From Sphingobium sp. 15-1 (GTDB lineage: Bacteria > Pseudomonadota > Alphaproteobacteria > Sphingomonadales > Sphingomonadaceae), in contig NZ_JABXJG010000003.1 of NCBI RefSeq assembly GCF_013375535.1, positions 124,001 through 188,000 of the forward strand: a stretch of DNA of 64,000 nt, written 5' to 3'. The position numbers and the translations under genes were made by a program. Positions 25,855 to 34,626 of the stretch are shown here, in pieces; within the stretch, counting starts at the first letter, position 1, and each line of letters opens with the position of its first letter. Below the pieces are notes generated by a model. That model worked only from the letters and a program-made list of their open reading frames with translations. It was not told where the DNA came from and did not search any database.

Positions 25855-28137
25855 ATGCAATCACGGTTTCTTGCATCGGCTGCTGCGCTCGTCGTGCCCA
25901 TCGTTTTGCCTGCCGCTGCCTCGGCTCAGACATCAGTCGCGTCGACTTCGTCCACGGAAGCTGGAGTGCCGCAAAAAGCGGCCCAGCCCGCTCCTGCGGA
26001 ACTCGGTGAAATCATTGTCACTGCCAACCGACGCTCAGAAAACGTCCAGAAAGTGGCGGCAACCATCAGTGTGATAGGCGGCGAGTCGCTGACCAGCTCG
26101 GGCATTACCAGAAGCAACGAGATTTCCCAGGTCGTGCCGAACGTCACAATTTCGTCGACATACAGCAATACCAACCCCCGCATTTTCATCCGCGGTGTCG
26201 GCACAGCGGACTTCAATCCGAATGCCGCCAGTCCGGTCGGCGTCTATGTTGACGATGTCTACATCGCTTCGACAAATGCGATCGCATTCAACCTCTTCGA
26301 CATTCAGCGGGTTGAGGTATTGAGCGGGCCACAGGGGACGCTTTACGGGCGAAATACGACTGCCGGCGCGATAAAATATTTCTCCAAAATGCCGACCGAT
26401 CGCCTCTCGGGCGATATTACGGTTCGCGGAGGCAATCTCGGCGACGCCTTTGTTGAAGCGGCGCTGTCGGGGCCTTTGGCGGGTGACGCCCTGACGGGCC
26501 GCGTGGCGTTCACGGCGGAGCGTCGGGATGGCTATATGGTCAATCGACTGACGGGTAAAAGCACCGGAAACGACATCAGGACCTGGGCCGGGCGCGGTAT
26601 ATTGAAGTGGGAGCCGTCCAGCGACTGGCGTTTCGTCCTGAACGTGCACGGCGGTAGATCGAACCCGCATACCGCAACCTTCAAGTCGCGCGGAACATTG
26701 ACTGCGACCGGACAAACCTGTTCGCTGGAGGCGCAGCGCGCTTATGCATGTTATGACGTGCTGGGCTATAGAGACACGCCTGACCTGCGCTCGAATGCCA
26801 TCAATCGCGTCGGGCGGGAGGTTATCGAAAATTATGGCGGCTCCCTGTCGATCGACAAGGATTTCGATTGGGCAAAGCTGAGCAGCATCACGGCCTATAA
26901 CAGGGTCCATCTCACCCGTGTCGAGGATACGGACAGCTCACCCAACGAAAGCCTTGAATTCACTTACGATCAAACCAGTTATCAGGTCACCCAGGAGCTG
27001 CGGCTTGCATCTCCCGGGGGTGATAGACTGAACTGGATCATCGGGGCGTATTATTTTTTCGAGAATGTGGATTACAACAATCAGTATGACAGCCTCCGGG
27101 CGCTCCGGCCGAGTTTCGGATTTGACCCATCGTTCGGCATCCTGTTCGCCGATCACTTCTTTCACCAGAAAAATTGGGCATATGCCGCATTCGGACGAGC
27201 CGATTATGCCATAACGGACAAGCTGAAGCTTACGGCTGGCCTGCGCTATACCTATGAGCGCAAGACCTATAGCGAGAACATAGCCCTCGTAGAGCCGACT
27301 TTTTCGGTTCCCGTTGTGGACGTCGCTGGAAAGATATCGAACGGCAACGTCAGCGGAGACATCATAGCGAATTATCAGATCACGCCCGACGCGATGGTCT
27401 ACGCCTCGGTTTCTCGCGGCTTCAAGAGCGGCGGCGTCAACGGCGGAGTCGTGTTCGACCCCGCAGAGGTGACCACGTTTACGCCGGAAACGATCACGAG
27501 CTACGAGGCGGGCGTGAAATATCAGACGCCGGATCATCGGCTGACACTGAACGTGTCGGGCTTCTATTATGACTATAAGGATCTTCAGGTTTATTCGCTG
27601 TTGCAGCCCGCCGGTGGGGGCATCCCCAAGCAGTTGCTTGATAATGCTGCTACCGCAAGGGTTTATGGTCTGGAAGGAAGTTCGGCTCTGGCCATCACGA
27701 AGAACATCAGGTTCAGAGGTTCCTTGGGCCTGCTCAGCGCCAAGTTCACCGATTATCAGTCGGAGTCGGCGGCAAATGACTATACCGGCAATACGCTGGC
27801 CCGTGCGCCGAAACTGACCGCATCCCTTGGTCTTGACGCAAGCACGCCAATTTCATCAAATCTTGCCCTGTTCGGAAGCTTTGACGCTTCCTATCGCACG
27901 AAGGTGTTCTTCTACCCGAATAATGACCCACGGTTCGAGCAGCCCGGATATTGGCTGTCAAATGCCAGGATCGCGATCGGATCGCAGGCGAAGACGTGGC
28001 AGGTGGCGCTGTGGGGCAAGAATATTTTCAATAAGAAATATTATCGCGATATCGTCGATTTCACTAACTATGGTTTCACGGAACCCGCCGTTGGCGAACC
28101 GGCAACTTATGGCGTTGAAGCAACGTTCCACTTCTGA
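25855..28137 (+). CDS. TonB-dependent outer-membrane receptor
   Basis: 760 residues. A signal peptide (MQSRFLASAAALVVPIVLPA) ends at ASAQT; the TonB-box region reads GEIIVTANRR; the plug has VEVLSGPQGTLYGRNTTAGA; and the barrel ends in the aromatic terminus VEATFHF. The family imports ligands across the outer membrane with TonB energy. It is next to BKACE, SMP-30 and SDR genes, so the ligand is probably an organic substrate of that operon rather than iron. GGAGGGGG precedes the ATG. Confidence 0.95.
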   Translation: MQSRFLASAAALVVPIVLPAAASAQTSVASTSSTEAGVPQKAAQPAPAELGEIIVTANRRSENVQKVAATISVIGGESLTSSGITRSNEISQVVPNVTISSTYSNTNPRIFIRGVGTADFNPNAASPVGVYVDDVYIASTNAIAFNLFDIQRVEVLSGPQGTLYGRNTTAGAIKYFSKMPTDRLSGDITVRGGNLGDAFVEAALSGPLAGDALTGRVAFTAERRDGYMVNRLTGKSTGNDIRTWAGRGILKWEPSSDWRFVLNVHGGRSNPHTATFKSRGTLTATGQTCSLEAQRAYACYDVLGYRDTPDLRSNAINRVGREVIENYGGSLSIDKDFDWAKLSSITAYNRVHLTRVEDTDSSPNESLEFTYDQTSYQVTQELRLASPGGDRLNWIIGAYYFFENVDYNNQYDSLRALRPSFGFDPSFGILFADHFFHQKNWAYAAFGRADYAITDKLKLTAGLRYTYERKTYSENIALVEPTFSVPVVDVAGKISNGNVSGDIIANYQITPDAMVYASVSRGFKSGGVNGGVVFDPAEVTTFTPETITSYEAGVKYQTPDHRLTLNVSGFYYDYKDLQVYSLLQPAGGGIPKQLLDNAATARVYGLEGSSALAITKNIRFRGSLGLLSAKFTDYQSESAANDYTGNTLARAPKLTASLGLDASTPISSNLALFGSFDASYRTKVFFYPNNDPRFEQPGYWLSNARIAIGSQAKTWQVALWGKNIFNKKYYRDIVDFTNYGFTEPAVGEPATYGVEATFHF

Positions 28138-28149
28138 GAGCGGGGCCAG

Positions 28150-28205
28150 TCCGATCCTCCTCCCGACCACCATATTCTGGTTGGATGGTCGGGAGGAGGA
28201 TTGGA
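28150..28205 (+). terminator. Long stem-loop after TBDR
   Basis: A 16-bp perfect stem (ATCCTCCTCCCGACCA at 28154-28169 with its complement at 28186-28201), extended by a G-U and three more pairs, with a 16-nt loop. The T tract is missing, so it may attenuate rather than end transcription, or stabilise the receptor mRNA. The next ORF begins 45 bases later. Confidence 0.65.
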
Positions 28206-28249
28206 CGCATGAGGCAATGGCATCCAGGCCCGATGGGCGGGGGAGTTAC

Positions 28250-28399
28250 ATGACGATAGCAGGCATCGAAACACTTGTGCGCGACATTGAGAACGCGCCC
28301 CAAATGGCGCGCTTCTTCAAGGATGGCGAGCCGGGACGGTCGCTTGGCCGTGTCGCGCGCGAGCAAGCGCCAGCCAAAGCCGCGATGGGACACCACTGA
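28250..28399 (+). CDS. Small ORF coupled to BKACE (49 residues)
   Basis: The ATG at 28250 follows GGGGGAG and the frame ends on TGA whose A starts the next gene (TGATG), a sign of translational coupling. The peptide (MTIAGIETLVRDIENAPQMA, then a short basic tail ending AAMGHH) vaguely resembles the helical LigA-like domain of extradiol dioxygenase alpha subunits (LxRDxxxxPxxxxxFxxD), but is much shorter. It could be a real small subunit, a truncated relic or a leader. Confidence 0.6.
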   Translation: MTIAGIETLVRDIENAPQMARFFKDGEPGRSLGRVAREQAPAKAAMGHH

Positions 28400-29325
28400 T
28401 GGCAAAAGTGGTTATATCCTGCGCTGTTACCGGTTCGGCGCACACGCCAACGATGTCCGATGCCTTGCCCATAACGCCGGAGGAGATTGCCGCGCAGGCG
28501 ATCGAGGCCGCAGAAGCCGGCGCCGCCATTCTTCACCTGCACGCCCGCGTGCCGGAGGATGGCCGTCCGACCGGTGATCCCGACATATACCAGCGCTTTC
28601 TGCCCGTCATCAAGCAGGCCACCGATGCCGTTGTGAACATCACCACCGGCGGGGCAGCGACGATGAGCGTGAAGGAGCGCCTTGCCGCCGCTGCCAAATT
28701 CCAGCCGGAAATGTGCTCGCTCAACATGGGCTCGCTGAATTTCGCCTTTTTCCCCGCCGCAAAGCGGATCAGCGAATGGAAATATCCTTGGGAAAAGGAT
28801 TATGTCGTTAATTCAGACGATTACATCTTCCGCAACACCTTCCGCGACATGGCCTATATCCTGGAGACGATGAGCGATGCCGGAACCCGGTTTGAGCATG
28901 AATGCTATGACGTCGGGCATCTTTACAACCTTGCCCATTTTCTCGATCGGGGCCTGATCAAGCCCAGCTTTTTCGTGCAGATGATATTCGGCATCCTGGG
29001 CGGCATCGGACCCGATCTCGATAATCTCATGTTCATGAAGCAGACTGCGGACCGGCTCTTCGGCCGCGACACCTTTCAATGGTCGGTCTTGGCGGCGGGC
29101 CGGCACCAGATGCCTTTCCTCACTCAGGCTGCGCTGATGGGCGGCCATGTGCGCGTGGGCCTGGAAGACAGCCTGTTCATCGAGCGTGGCAAGCTCGCGG
29201 TCTCCAACGCCGAGCAGGTGGGCAAGATCGTGCGTATCCTGCGCGAAATGGGGCATGAGCCGGCCAGCCCCGCCGAAGCGCGGGAGATTTTGGCGCTGAA
29301 GGGCGGCGACCGGGTCGCCTACTGA
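28399..29325 (+). CDS. BKACE family (3-keto-5-aminohexanoate cleavage-like) enzyme
   Basis: 308 residues of the DUF849/BKACE family: N-terminal VVISCAVTGSAHTPTMSDAL, zinc-binding ILHLHARVPEDGRP, NITTGGAA, SLNMGSLNF and the C-terminal GGHVRVGLEDSLF with ERGKLA. These enzymes condense a beta-keto acid with acetyl-CoA to give a CoA ester and acetoacetate. The substrate is not predictable here. It starts on the stop codon of the small ORF before it. Confidence 0.94.
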   Translation: MAKVVISCAVTGSAHTPTMSDALPITPEEIAAQAIEAAEAGAAILHLHARVPEDGRPTGDPDIYQRFLPVIKQATDAVVNITTGGAATMSVKERLAAAAKFQPEMCSLNMGSLNFAFFPAAKRISEWKYPWEKDYVVNSDDYIFRNTFRDMAYILETMSDAGTRFEHECYDVGHLYNLAHFLDRGLIKPSFFVQMIFGILGGIGPDLDNLMFMKQTADRLFGRDTFQWSVLAAGRHQMPFLTQAALMGGHVRVGLEDSLFIERGKLAVSNAEQVGKIVRILREMGHEPASPAEAREILALKGGDRVAY

Positions 29326-29403
29326 GTGGTTGAGAGAGCGACGAATAAGGTGGCAAAACCTCTTTCGTGATCGGCCCTTCCCCTTGGATACTAGGAAGAT
29401 CGC

Positions 29404-30447
29404 ATGACGCTTATACGAACGGGTAAGGGGGCTAACCCCCTTCATGGGTGGCAGTTCGATCCGGAACAGGCCCGCTTTGTCGGTCACGATCTTCAGCGCC
29501 CGGAATGCATTCTTGCCGAACGCGACGGCACATTGTGGGCAGCGGACGCTCGCGGTGGGGTCATGAAGATTGTGCCCGGAAATGGCCAGGAGTTGATCCT
29601 TCAGTCGGTTGACGGGCATTTCGATTTGCAGGCCGACGCCGCTGCAAGCTTGCTCGGCGGCACTTTGCCCAACGGCCTCGCGTTTGCGCCCAATGGCGAC
29701 ATATTGATCGCCAATTTCGGCACCGACCGGCTCGAACGCATGACCCGCGAGGGCAGGACGCGGGTGCTTTGCGACAGCATCGACGGCCAGCCGATGGGCA
29801 AGGTCAATTTCGTCCTGAGCGACAGCCGCGGCCGCATCTGGCTGACCATTTCCACCCGAACCAATCCCTGGAACGATGCGCTCCGTCCCGATCTCGCGGA
29901 CGGCTACATCGCGCTGATGGACGAGCACGGCTTCAGGATCGTCGCCGACGGTTTCGCCTTTACCAACGAGATCCGGTTCGACGAGCAGGAGGAATGGCTC
30001 TATGTGGCGGAAACCGCGCGTCGCCGCGTAACCCGGCTACGGGTCGGGGCGGATGGATCATTGTCGGGACGGGAAACCTATGGTCCCGACAATCTTGGGC
30101 CCGGCTTTATCGACGGCATCACTTTCGATGCCTATGGAAATCTCTGGGCCACCATGATCTTTGCCGATCGGTTGATCGCGATCACGCCGCAGGGAGATGT
30201 GCTCACTCTGCTGGAGGACGGCAACCCCGAGGGTCTCGCAGAGATGGAGGCCGCGGTCGCCGGGGGCGATGCGCCGCCCTTCGATGTGCTGATGAAGACC
30301 GGCGGCAAGCTGTGTCCGTGGCTGGCATCGGTGACATTCGGTGGGCCCAATTTGGATCAGGTGTATCTCGGCGGCCTGCGCGCGAACAGGATTCCTGTCT
30401 TCACCAGCCCGGTCGCGGGCCTGCCCATGGCCCATTGGAACGCGTGA
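29404..30447 (+). CDS. SMP-30/gluconolactonase-family protein
   Basis: 347 residues of the SMP-30/LRE propeller fold: RPECILAERDGTLWAADARG, LPNGLAFAPNGDILIANFGT, and FTNEIRFDEQEEWLYVAET, with GFIDGITFDAYGNLWAT carrying the usual metal-site Asp. Members hydrolyse sugar or other lactones. Its stop overlaps the following SDR start by one base, so the two are translated together. Confidence 0.88.
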   Translation: MTLIRTGKGANPLHGWQFDPEQARFVGHDLQRPECILAERDGTLWAADARGGVMKIVPGNGQELILQSVDGHFDLQADAAASLLGGTLPNGLAFAPNGDILIANFGTDRLERMTREGRTRVLCDSIDGQPMGKVNFVLSDSRGRIWLTISTRTNPWNDALRPDLADGYIALMDEHGFRIVADGFAFTNEIRFDEQEEWLYVAETARRRVTRLRVGADGSLSGRETYGPDNLGPGFIDGITFDAYGNLWATMIFADRLIAITPQGDVLTLLEDGNPEGLAEMEAAVAGGDAPPFDVLMKTGGKLCPWLASVTFGGPNLDQVYLGGLRANRIPVFTSPVAGLPMAHWNA

Positions 30448-31244
30448 TGATGGAAGAAACGCAGTTGTCGCCGGAATGGCTCTCTGGCAAGCGGATTGTG
30501 GTCACTGGTGCGGCCAGCGGCATTGGTCTGGGTGCGGCGCAACTGTTCCAAAGGCTGGGCGCGGAACTCGTCTTGTCTGATCGCGATCATTCGGCGCTGA
30601 TCCAGGCGTGGCCTGCATTGGCGCCAGCCCGTTGCCAACAGGTCGATGTGGTGGATGAGGCGGCCTGTGAAGCACTGATGGCCAGTGCCAACGCCCTCCT
30701 TGGCGGTATCGACGGTGTGTTCAACAGCGCGGGCGTCAGCGATGTCGTCGCGCCGGCGCTGGAAGTCGATATAGCCGACTGGCAGCGCGTAACCGATATC
30801 AACCTGCGCGGCACTTTCCTTGTTTGCCGGGCGGCCGGCAGGATCATGCTGAGGCAAGGGTCTGGATCGATCGTCACCATATCTTCGGTCAATGGCGTGA
30901 CTGGCATACCCAGGCGACATGCCTATGGCCCGGCCAAGGCCGCGATCGCACAATTGACGCGAACGCTTGCCTGCGAATGGGCAGGCGCGGGCGTGCGCGT
31001 CAATTCGCTCGCCCCTACCTATATCCGCACGCCCATGATTGATCGGCTGAGAGCAGAGGGCAAGGTCGATCTCGGCCGACTTGAGCGACGAACACCGATG
31101 GGACGGCTCGGCGAGGTAGAGGAAGTCGGCGCAGCGGCCGCCTTTCTGTTGTCGGACTGGAGCCGCTTTCTCACAGGCGTATTGCTACCGGTCGATGGCG
31201 GGTGGCTGGCTTATGGCGGACCCGGTGATGTCGAGACCGCTTAA
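30447..31244 (+). CDS. SDR-family oxidoreductase
   Basis: 265 residues with a complete SDR signature: VVTGAASGIGLGAA, FNSAGVSDVV in the NNAG position, active-site Ser in ISSVNG, and YGPAKAA with catalytic Tyr and Lys, then VNSLAPTYIRTPM. It should oxidise a hydroxyl or reduce a carbonyl with NAD(P). Coupled to the SMP-30 gene, it may make the lactone or oxo-acid substrate of that enzyme (inference). Confidence 0.92.
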   Translation: MMEETQLSPEWLSGKRIVVTGAASGIGLGAAQLFQRLGAELVLSDRDHSALIQAWPALAPARCQQVDVVDEAACEALMASANALLGGIDGVFNSAGVSDVVAPALEVDIADWQRVTDINLRGTFLVCRAAGRIMLRQGSGSIVTISSVNGVTGIPRRHAYGPAKAAIAQLTRTLACEWAGAGVRVNSLAPTYIRTPMIDRLRAEGKVDLGRLERRTPMGRLGEVEEVGAAAAFLLSDWSRFLTGVLLPVDGGWLAYGGPGDVETA

Positions 31245-31526
31245 GTTCGCCGGTCATGGACACGATCGGGCAAATCACGTCTGTCGATGTTCTCTAATCG
31301 CCTTGGTCAAGTGCTGATCTCTCAGCGATCCATCCTGCGTGCCGGGCTCTTGGGTTCTCTCCGGGGTCACCGCGTCGGGTGCCGCACGTTTGCGTTCCAG
31401 GTCGGGTGGATCGAAGTGGTGTGCGCGGTCATTGCCGCTAACCTGGGAGCGATCTCACCCTCGCCGCGCGTCCCGGCTGGACGCATTCCGTTGTGCTGAT
31501 GATCAGTGTCGTTTCAGTTGCGAGAT

Positions 31527-32558
31527 CTATGCCATCGCCGGCTCCCGGAAGGGCGTGTTAGTGCGCCACATCGCATGCAATGTTACAGCAAGTTTCCGCG
31601 CCAGAGCCACCTTGGCTTTCCGGGGTCCTGTTCTTTCGGCGATAGCTTTGGCCCAGCTGCGTAAGCGTGGGCCACCAAGGTCCCGACAGACGATCGCATT
31701 CGCCGCCTCGAACAGGCATTTCCGCGTGAACCCATCCCCGCGTTTCGAGATGCGACCGTTCCGGCTAATCTCGCCAGACTCGTAGCGCCTTGGCGTCAGC
31801 CCGAGGTAGGCACCGGCGCCGGACGACCGTCGGAACCGGGCGGCATCATCGAAGGCTGCTACTACGGACATCGCTGTGATCGGTCCTACACCGGGGGCGG
31901 TCATTAACAATCTGACCGTCGCATGCCGCTTGGCGATCGCCCTGATCCGCTTGTCGAGTGTTGCTATGTGAGACAGAATGTCGCGGCGAGCCTGTATCAG
32001 CGTTTTAAAAATCGGGATGAGTTCTGGGGCAACCAGCAGTTCCTTGGCGATGATTTCGTCGGCCCGACGCTTGAATCCACCGACACGCTTGCCAAACATA
32101 ACACCAAAGGTCTTCAAAAGCCCCCGGACCTCGTTCTCCAGCCGAACCCGCATTCCGACGAACGCTTCCCGGGCTGTCAGCATCGCCCGATTGACGTAGG
32201 CGTCGTGGCTCTTGATCTGCACAGCCTTGAACCAGCCGGTCCGTACGATCTGGGCCAGACCACGGGCATCATGACGATCGGTCTTGTTGGGCATCATTTT
32301 CAACACACCGTTGGCATGGCGCGCGTCCAGACAGATGATCGGCACCTCTCGCGCCACCAATTCGTTCCAAAGCCAGACAGCCAGAGGGCCAGTTTCCATG
32401 CCGACCCGCTCAAGGCCATCTGATCGCTCCGCGAGCCAATTGGCAATCGCCTCCGGGCAGGTCGGCACCTTGGCCTCCGCCAGCATCGCGCCGTCCTGGT
32501 CCACCATGCAAATCGCCGTCTGATCCTGCGACACATCCAGAGCTGCAAACACCGCCAT
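31527..32558 (-). CDS. IS110-family transposase
   Basis: 343 residues with the DEDD N-terminal domain (VFAALDVSQDQTAICMVDQD, METGPLAVWLWNEL, NKTDRHDARGLAQIVRTGW) and the C-terminal transposase-20 domain (LLMTAPGVGPITAMSVVAAF, GAYLGLTPRRYESGE with its conserved Ser region SRNGRISKRGD). AAGGAGG precedes the ATG at 32558, which is preferred over an ATG 60 bases upstream. The frame is intact. Confidence 0.93.
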   Translation of the reverse strand: MAVFAALDVSQDQTAICMVDQDGAMLAEAKVPTCPEAIANWLAERSDGLERVGMETGPLAVWLWNELVAREVPIICLDARHANGVLKMMPNKTDRHDARGLAQIVRTGWFKAVQIKSHDAYVNRAMLTAREAFVGMRVRLENEVRGLLKTFGVMFGKRVGGFKRRADEIIAKELLVAPELIPIFKTLIQARRDILSHIATLDKRIRAIAKRHATVRLLMTAPGVGPITAMSVVAAFDDAARFRRSSGAGAYLGLTPRRYESGEISRNGRISKRGDGFTRKCLFEAANAIVCRDLGGPRLRSWAKAIAERTGPRKAKVALARKLAVTLHAMWRTNTPFREPAMA

Positions 32559-32745
32559 TGCATCCTCCTTGTTCAAAGCTTCGGCATAAAGTGTCGAAGC
32601 GGAAGTCCCATTCTGCATCAGTTGTTGAGATATGGGGCGTGGCGATTACGCTAAGTGGTGTAATTGGGGTTGTGAGACTGGCGGGGGGCAAGCTCGCGAG
32701 GAACCATGAGCTTGACCGTTCGCTGTCATCTGCTGCGCCGGCGCT
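31527..32745 (-). mobile_element. IS110-family element (ends not resolved)
   Basis: The transposase is complete; IS110 elements lack long inverted repeats, so the outer limits cannot be fixed by eye. The 5' non-coding side (32559 to about 32745) separates the transposase from a LuxR fragment and should include the left end. In IS110-group elements this side encodes the bridge RNA. Confidence 0.55.
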
Positions 32746-32917
32746 ATGCTGAACCAGCCGCTGGATGCGGCGGAAATTCTCACCGCCCGGTTGCTGGGTT
32801 CGGTCGCCTATGACCGGGCGCGCGAACTGCTCGGCGAAGAAATAAGGGCAATGGTTTTCGTTCCCCTCAGTCCGCGCCAGGTCGAGTGCATCGCGCTTGT
32901 GGCCCAGGGTAAGGGGG
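32746..32917 (+). pseudogene. LuxR-type HTH regulator, fragment
   Basis: The frame reads ...VAYDRARELLGEEIRAMVFV then PLSPRQVECIALVAQGK, the start of a LuxR C-terminal HTH, and then departs into unrelated sequence. The autoinducer or receiver part upstream is missing and the rest of the HTH is lost. The left break adjoins the IS110 element and the right break adjoins an IS5-like remnant. Confidence 0.65.
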
Positions 32918-32950
32918 CGTTTGCGGGAGGGGGCGAAATCCTACGCTAAG

Positions 32951-33127
32951 GATTTTGGCCAGCGATATTCGCCGGTCAGGTTGATGTGCTGCCATCACAG
33001 CGGCGAGACATGGTCGAGGAGGTCGGGCGGGACGGCAGCGCAGCAGCGGCCCGATCAAATCCCATTCTTCCTCCGAAAGACCAATCCGCTCGCCCAACGC
33101 TCCCTCCAAATAGCAGCCTTGAATCAA
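32951..33127 (-). pseudogene. IS5-family transposase N-terminal remnant
   Basis: On the minus strand, ERIGLSEEEWDLIGPLLRCR is typical of the N-terminus of IS5-family transposases. After PARPPRPCL the similarity is lost, so only about 40 residues survive. A short hairpin, AAATCCT/AGGATTT at 32936-32955, lies at its downstream edge. Confidence 0.5.
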
Positions 33128-33339
33128 GCCCGCGTCACCCAGTCAAGCTTTGTCCACGAAACCTCGGTTCCAAGGGTATCTACATACTCGCGATCGATCA
33201 GAACAATCGCGCTTTACCGATCAATCTGACCGATGCGAACAAAGGGCAGATTGGGAGCGGCGGCACGTCGATCCTGGTAGGCATCCTTGTCCGCGCGGGG
33301 AAGGAGGTCGCCTGCAAAGCCTCGGAGAGGTCCGTCTGA
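33127..33339 (+). pseudogene. Unidentified coding remnant
   Basis: This frame has codon use like a real gene and ends KGIYILAIDQNNRALPINLT, then about 35 further residues to TGA. No start or family was recognised and the 5' side runs into the IS5-like remnant. It may be the C-terminus of a gene cut by the insertion. The 245 bases to its right show nothing recognisable. Confidence 0.25.
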
Positions 33340-33584
33340 TCAAGCCATCCTAGTCGGAACTGAAAAGTGTCCTCTGCGACGGACAAATGCAGATAGAAGA
33401 CTTACATAGAGGCATGCCAGAAGGGGCGGGAGGATTCCTGCCTCGACCCTTTGTTGTCGCTCAGCGGGCCAAAATCGTTCGCCGGCAGCGGACCTTCCGC
33501 TCAGACCTTACCGGCAAATGTTCGAGCATCGAAATCAGCCTGTGGCTCCCAAGAACAGGATCAGGGAGCGGAGCCTTGGAAATG

Positions 33585-34496
33585 CTATGCCTTGCAACGC
33601 CAGGGAGTCGGCGACAGCCTATCTCTCAGTGACTGTAGGAAGGCATTCGTCCGGCCACTTCGCCCTTGCCGAGCGTGAAGAAGAGCCACAACGTCAGCGG
33701 CAGACAGCGACCAATGCGGCAGGACTTCCGTCAGTCGTCCAGCGGCGAGGTCTTCGGCCACATCCCATTCGCTCCGCACGATCACGCCCAGCCCGGCCAG
33801 CGCCCAATCACGAATGATTTCGCCGTCATTGCTCGATAGGCTGGGCTTTATCCGGACCGTTACCTTGCCATGTCTGGCGTGGCTGAAGCGCCACAGCGTG
33901 ACATCCTCATTATTCTCCCGAAGTGCCAGGCAACGATGCGCGGCAAGGTCCATCGGATTTTCGAGCGGACCGGCACTCGCCAGATAGGCTGGAGCCGCGC
34001 AGAGGATGCGCCGATTGGGGGCAAGCGTCGTGACCAGCCGGTCGCTTTCCGGCAGGGCGCCGATATGGACGATGATGTCCCAGCTTTCCGACATCTGCCG
34101 GATCGGGCTGTCCGACAGTTCCAGCGTGGCCGAAGCTGCGGGGTGATCCACGGCGAATTGCTGCACGATCGGCGCGACGTGGCGTCGGCCGAAACCATAG
34201 GGCGCGGCAACGCGCAAATGGCCGCGTGCCTGGCTGGTCCGGCTGGCCAATCGCTCGGAGAGGTCGTCGATCGCTCCGATGATCGTGGCCCCTTCCGAGG
34301 CGACGAGTTCGCCTTCATCCGTGAGGCTGAGGCCGCGCGAGGTGCGGTCGATGAGCTTGACGCCGACCTTTGCCTCCAGCGCGCGCAGGCGCTGGGTGAC
34401 GGCGGGCGGCGTCACATTGAGCCTGCGCGCGGCCTCGGCCAGTGAGGGGGAGCTTGCGATCATGTGGAAGAAGGTCAGATCGTCGGTCGAGATCAT
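33585..34496 (-). CDS. LysR-family regulator of the adjacent operon
   Basis: 303 residues: HTH (FFHMIASSPSLAEAARRLNV, TPPAVTQRLRALEAKVGVKL) and effector domain with the PYGFGRRHVAPIV segment typical of the group. It is divergent from the aldehyde-dehydrogenase operon by 130 bp. In that gap TTAAT (34508-34512) and ATTAA (34529-34533) form an inverted pair that may be its binding site. Confidence 0.92.
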   Translation of the reverse strand: MISTDDLTFFHMIASSPSLAEAARRLNVTPPAVTQRLRALEAKVGVKLIDRTSRGLSLTDEGELVASEGATIIGAIDDLSERLASRTSQARGHLRVAAPYGFGRRHVAPIVQQFAVDHPAASATLELSDSPIRQMSESWDIIVHIGALPESDRLVTTLAPNRRILCAAPAYLASAGPLENPMDLAAHRCLALRENNEDVTLWRFSHARHGKVTVRIKPSLSSNDGEIIRDWALAGLGVIVRSEWDVAEDLAAGRLTEVLPHWSLSAADVVALLHARQGRSGRTNAFLQSLRDRLSPTPWRCKA

Positions 34497-34626
34497 TAGG
34501 TCGTACCTTAATTCAACATAAAGATCAGATTAATTGCAGCATTCACGATTTGGCATATCCTGCGCGTCGGAACAACGGCCCATGACCGCAAAAGCGCTGC
34601 CCGCCTGACCCTGAAAGATTGGATGA

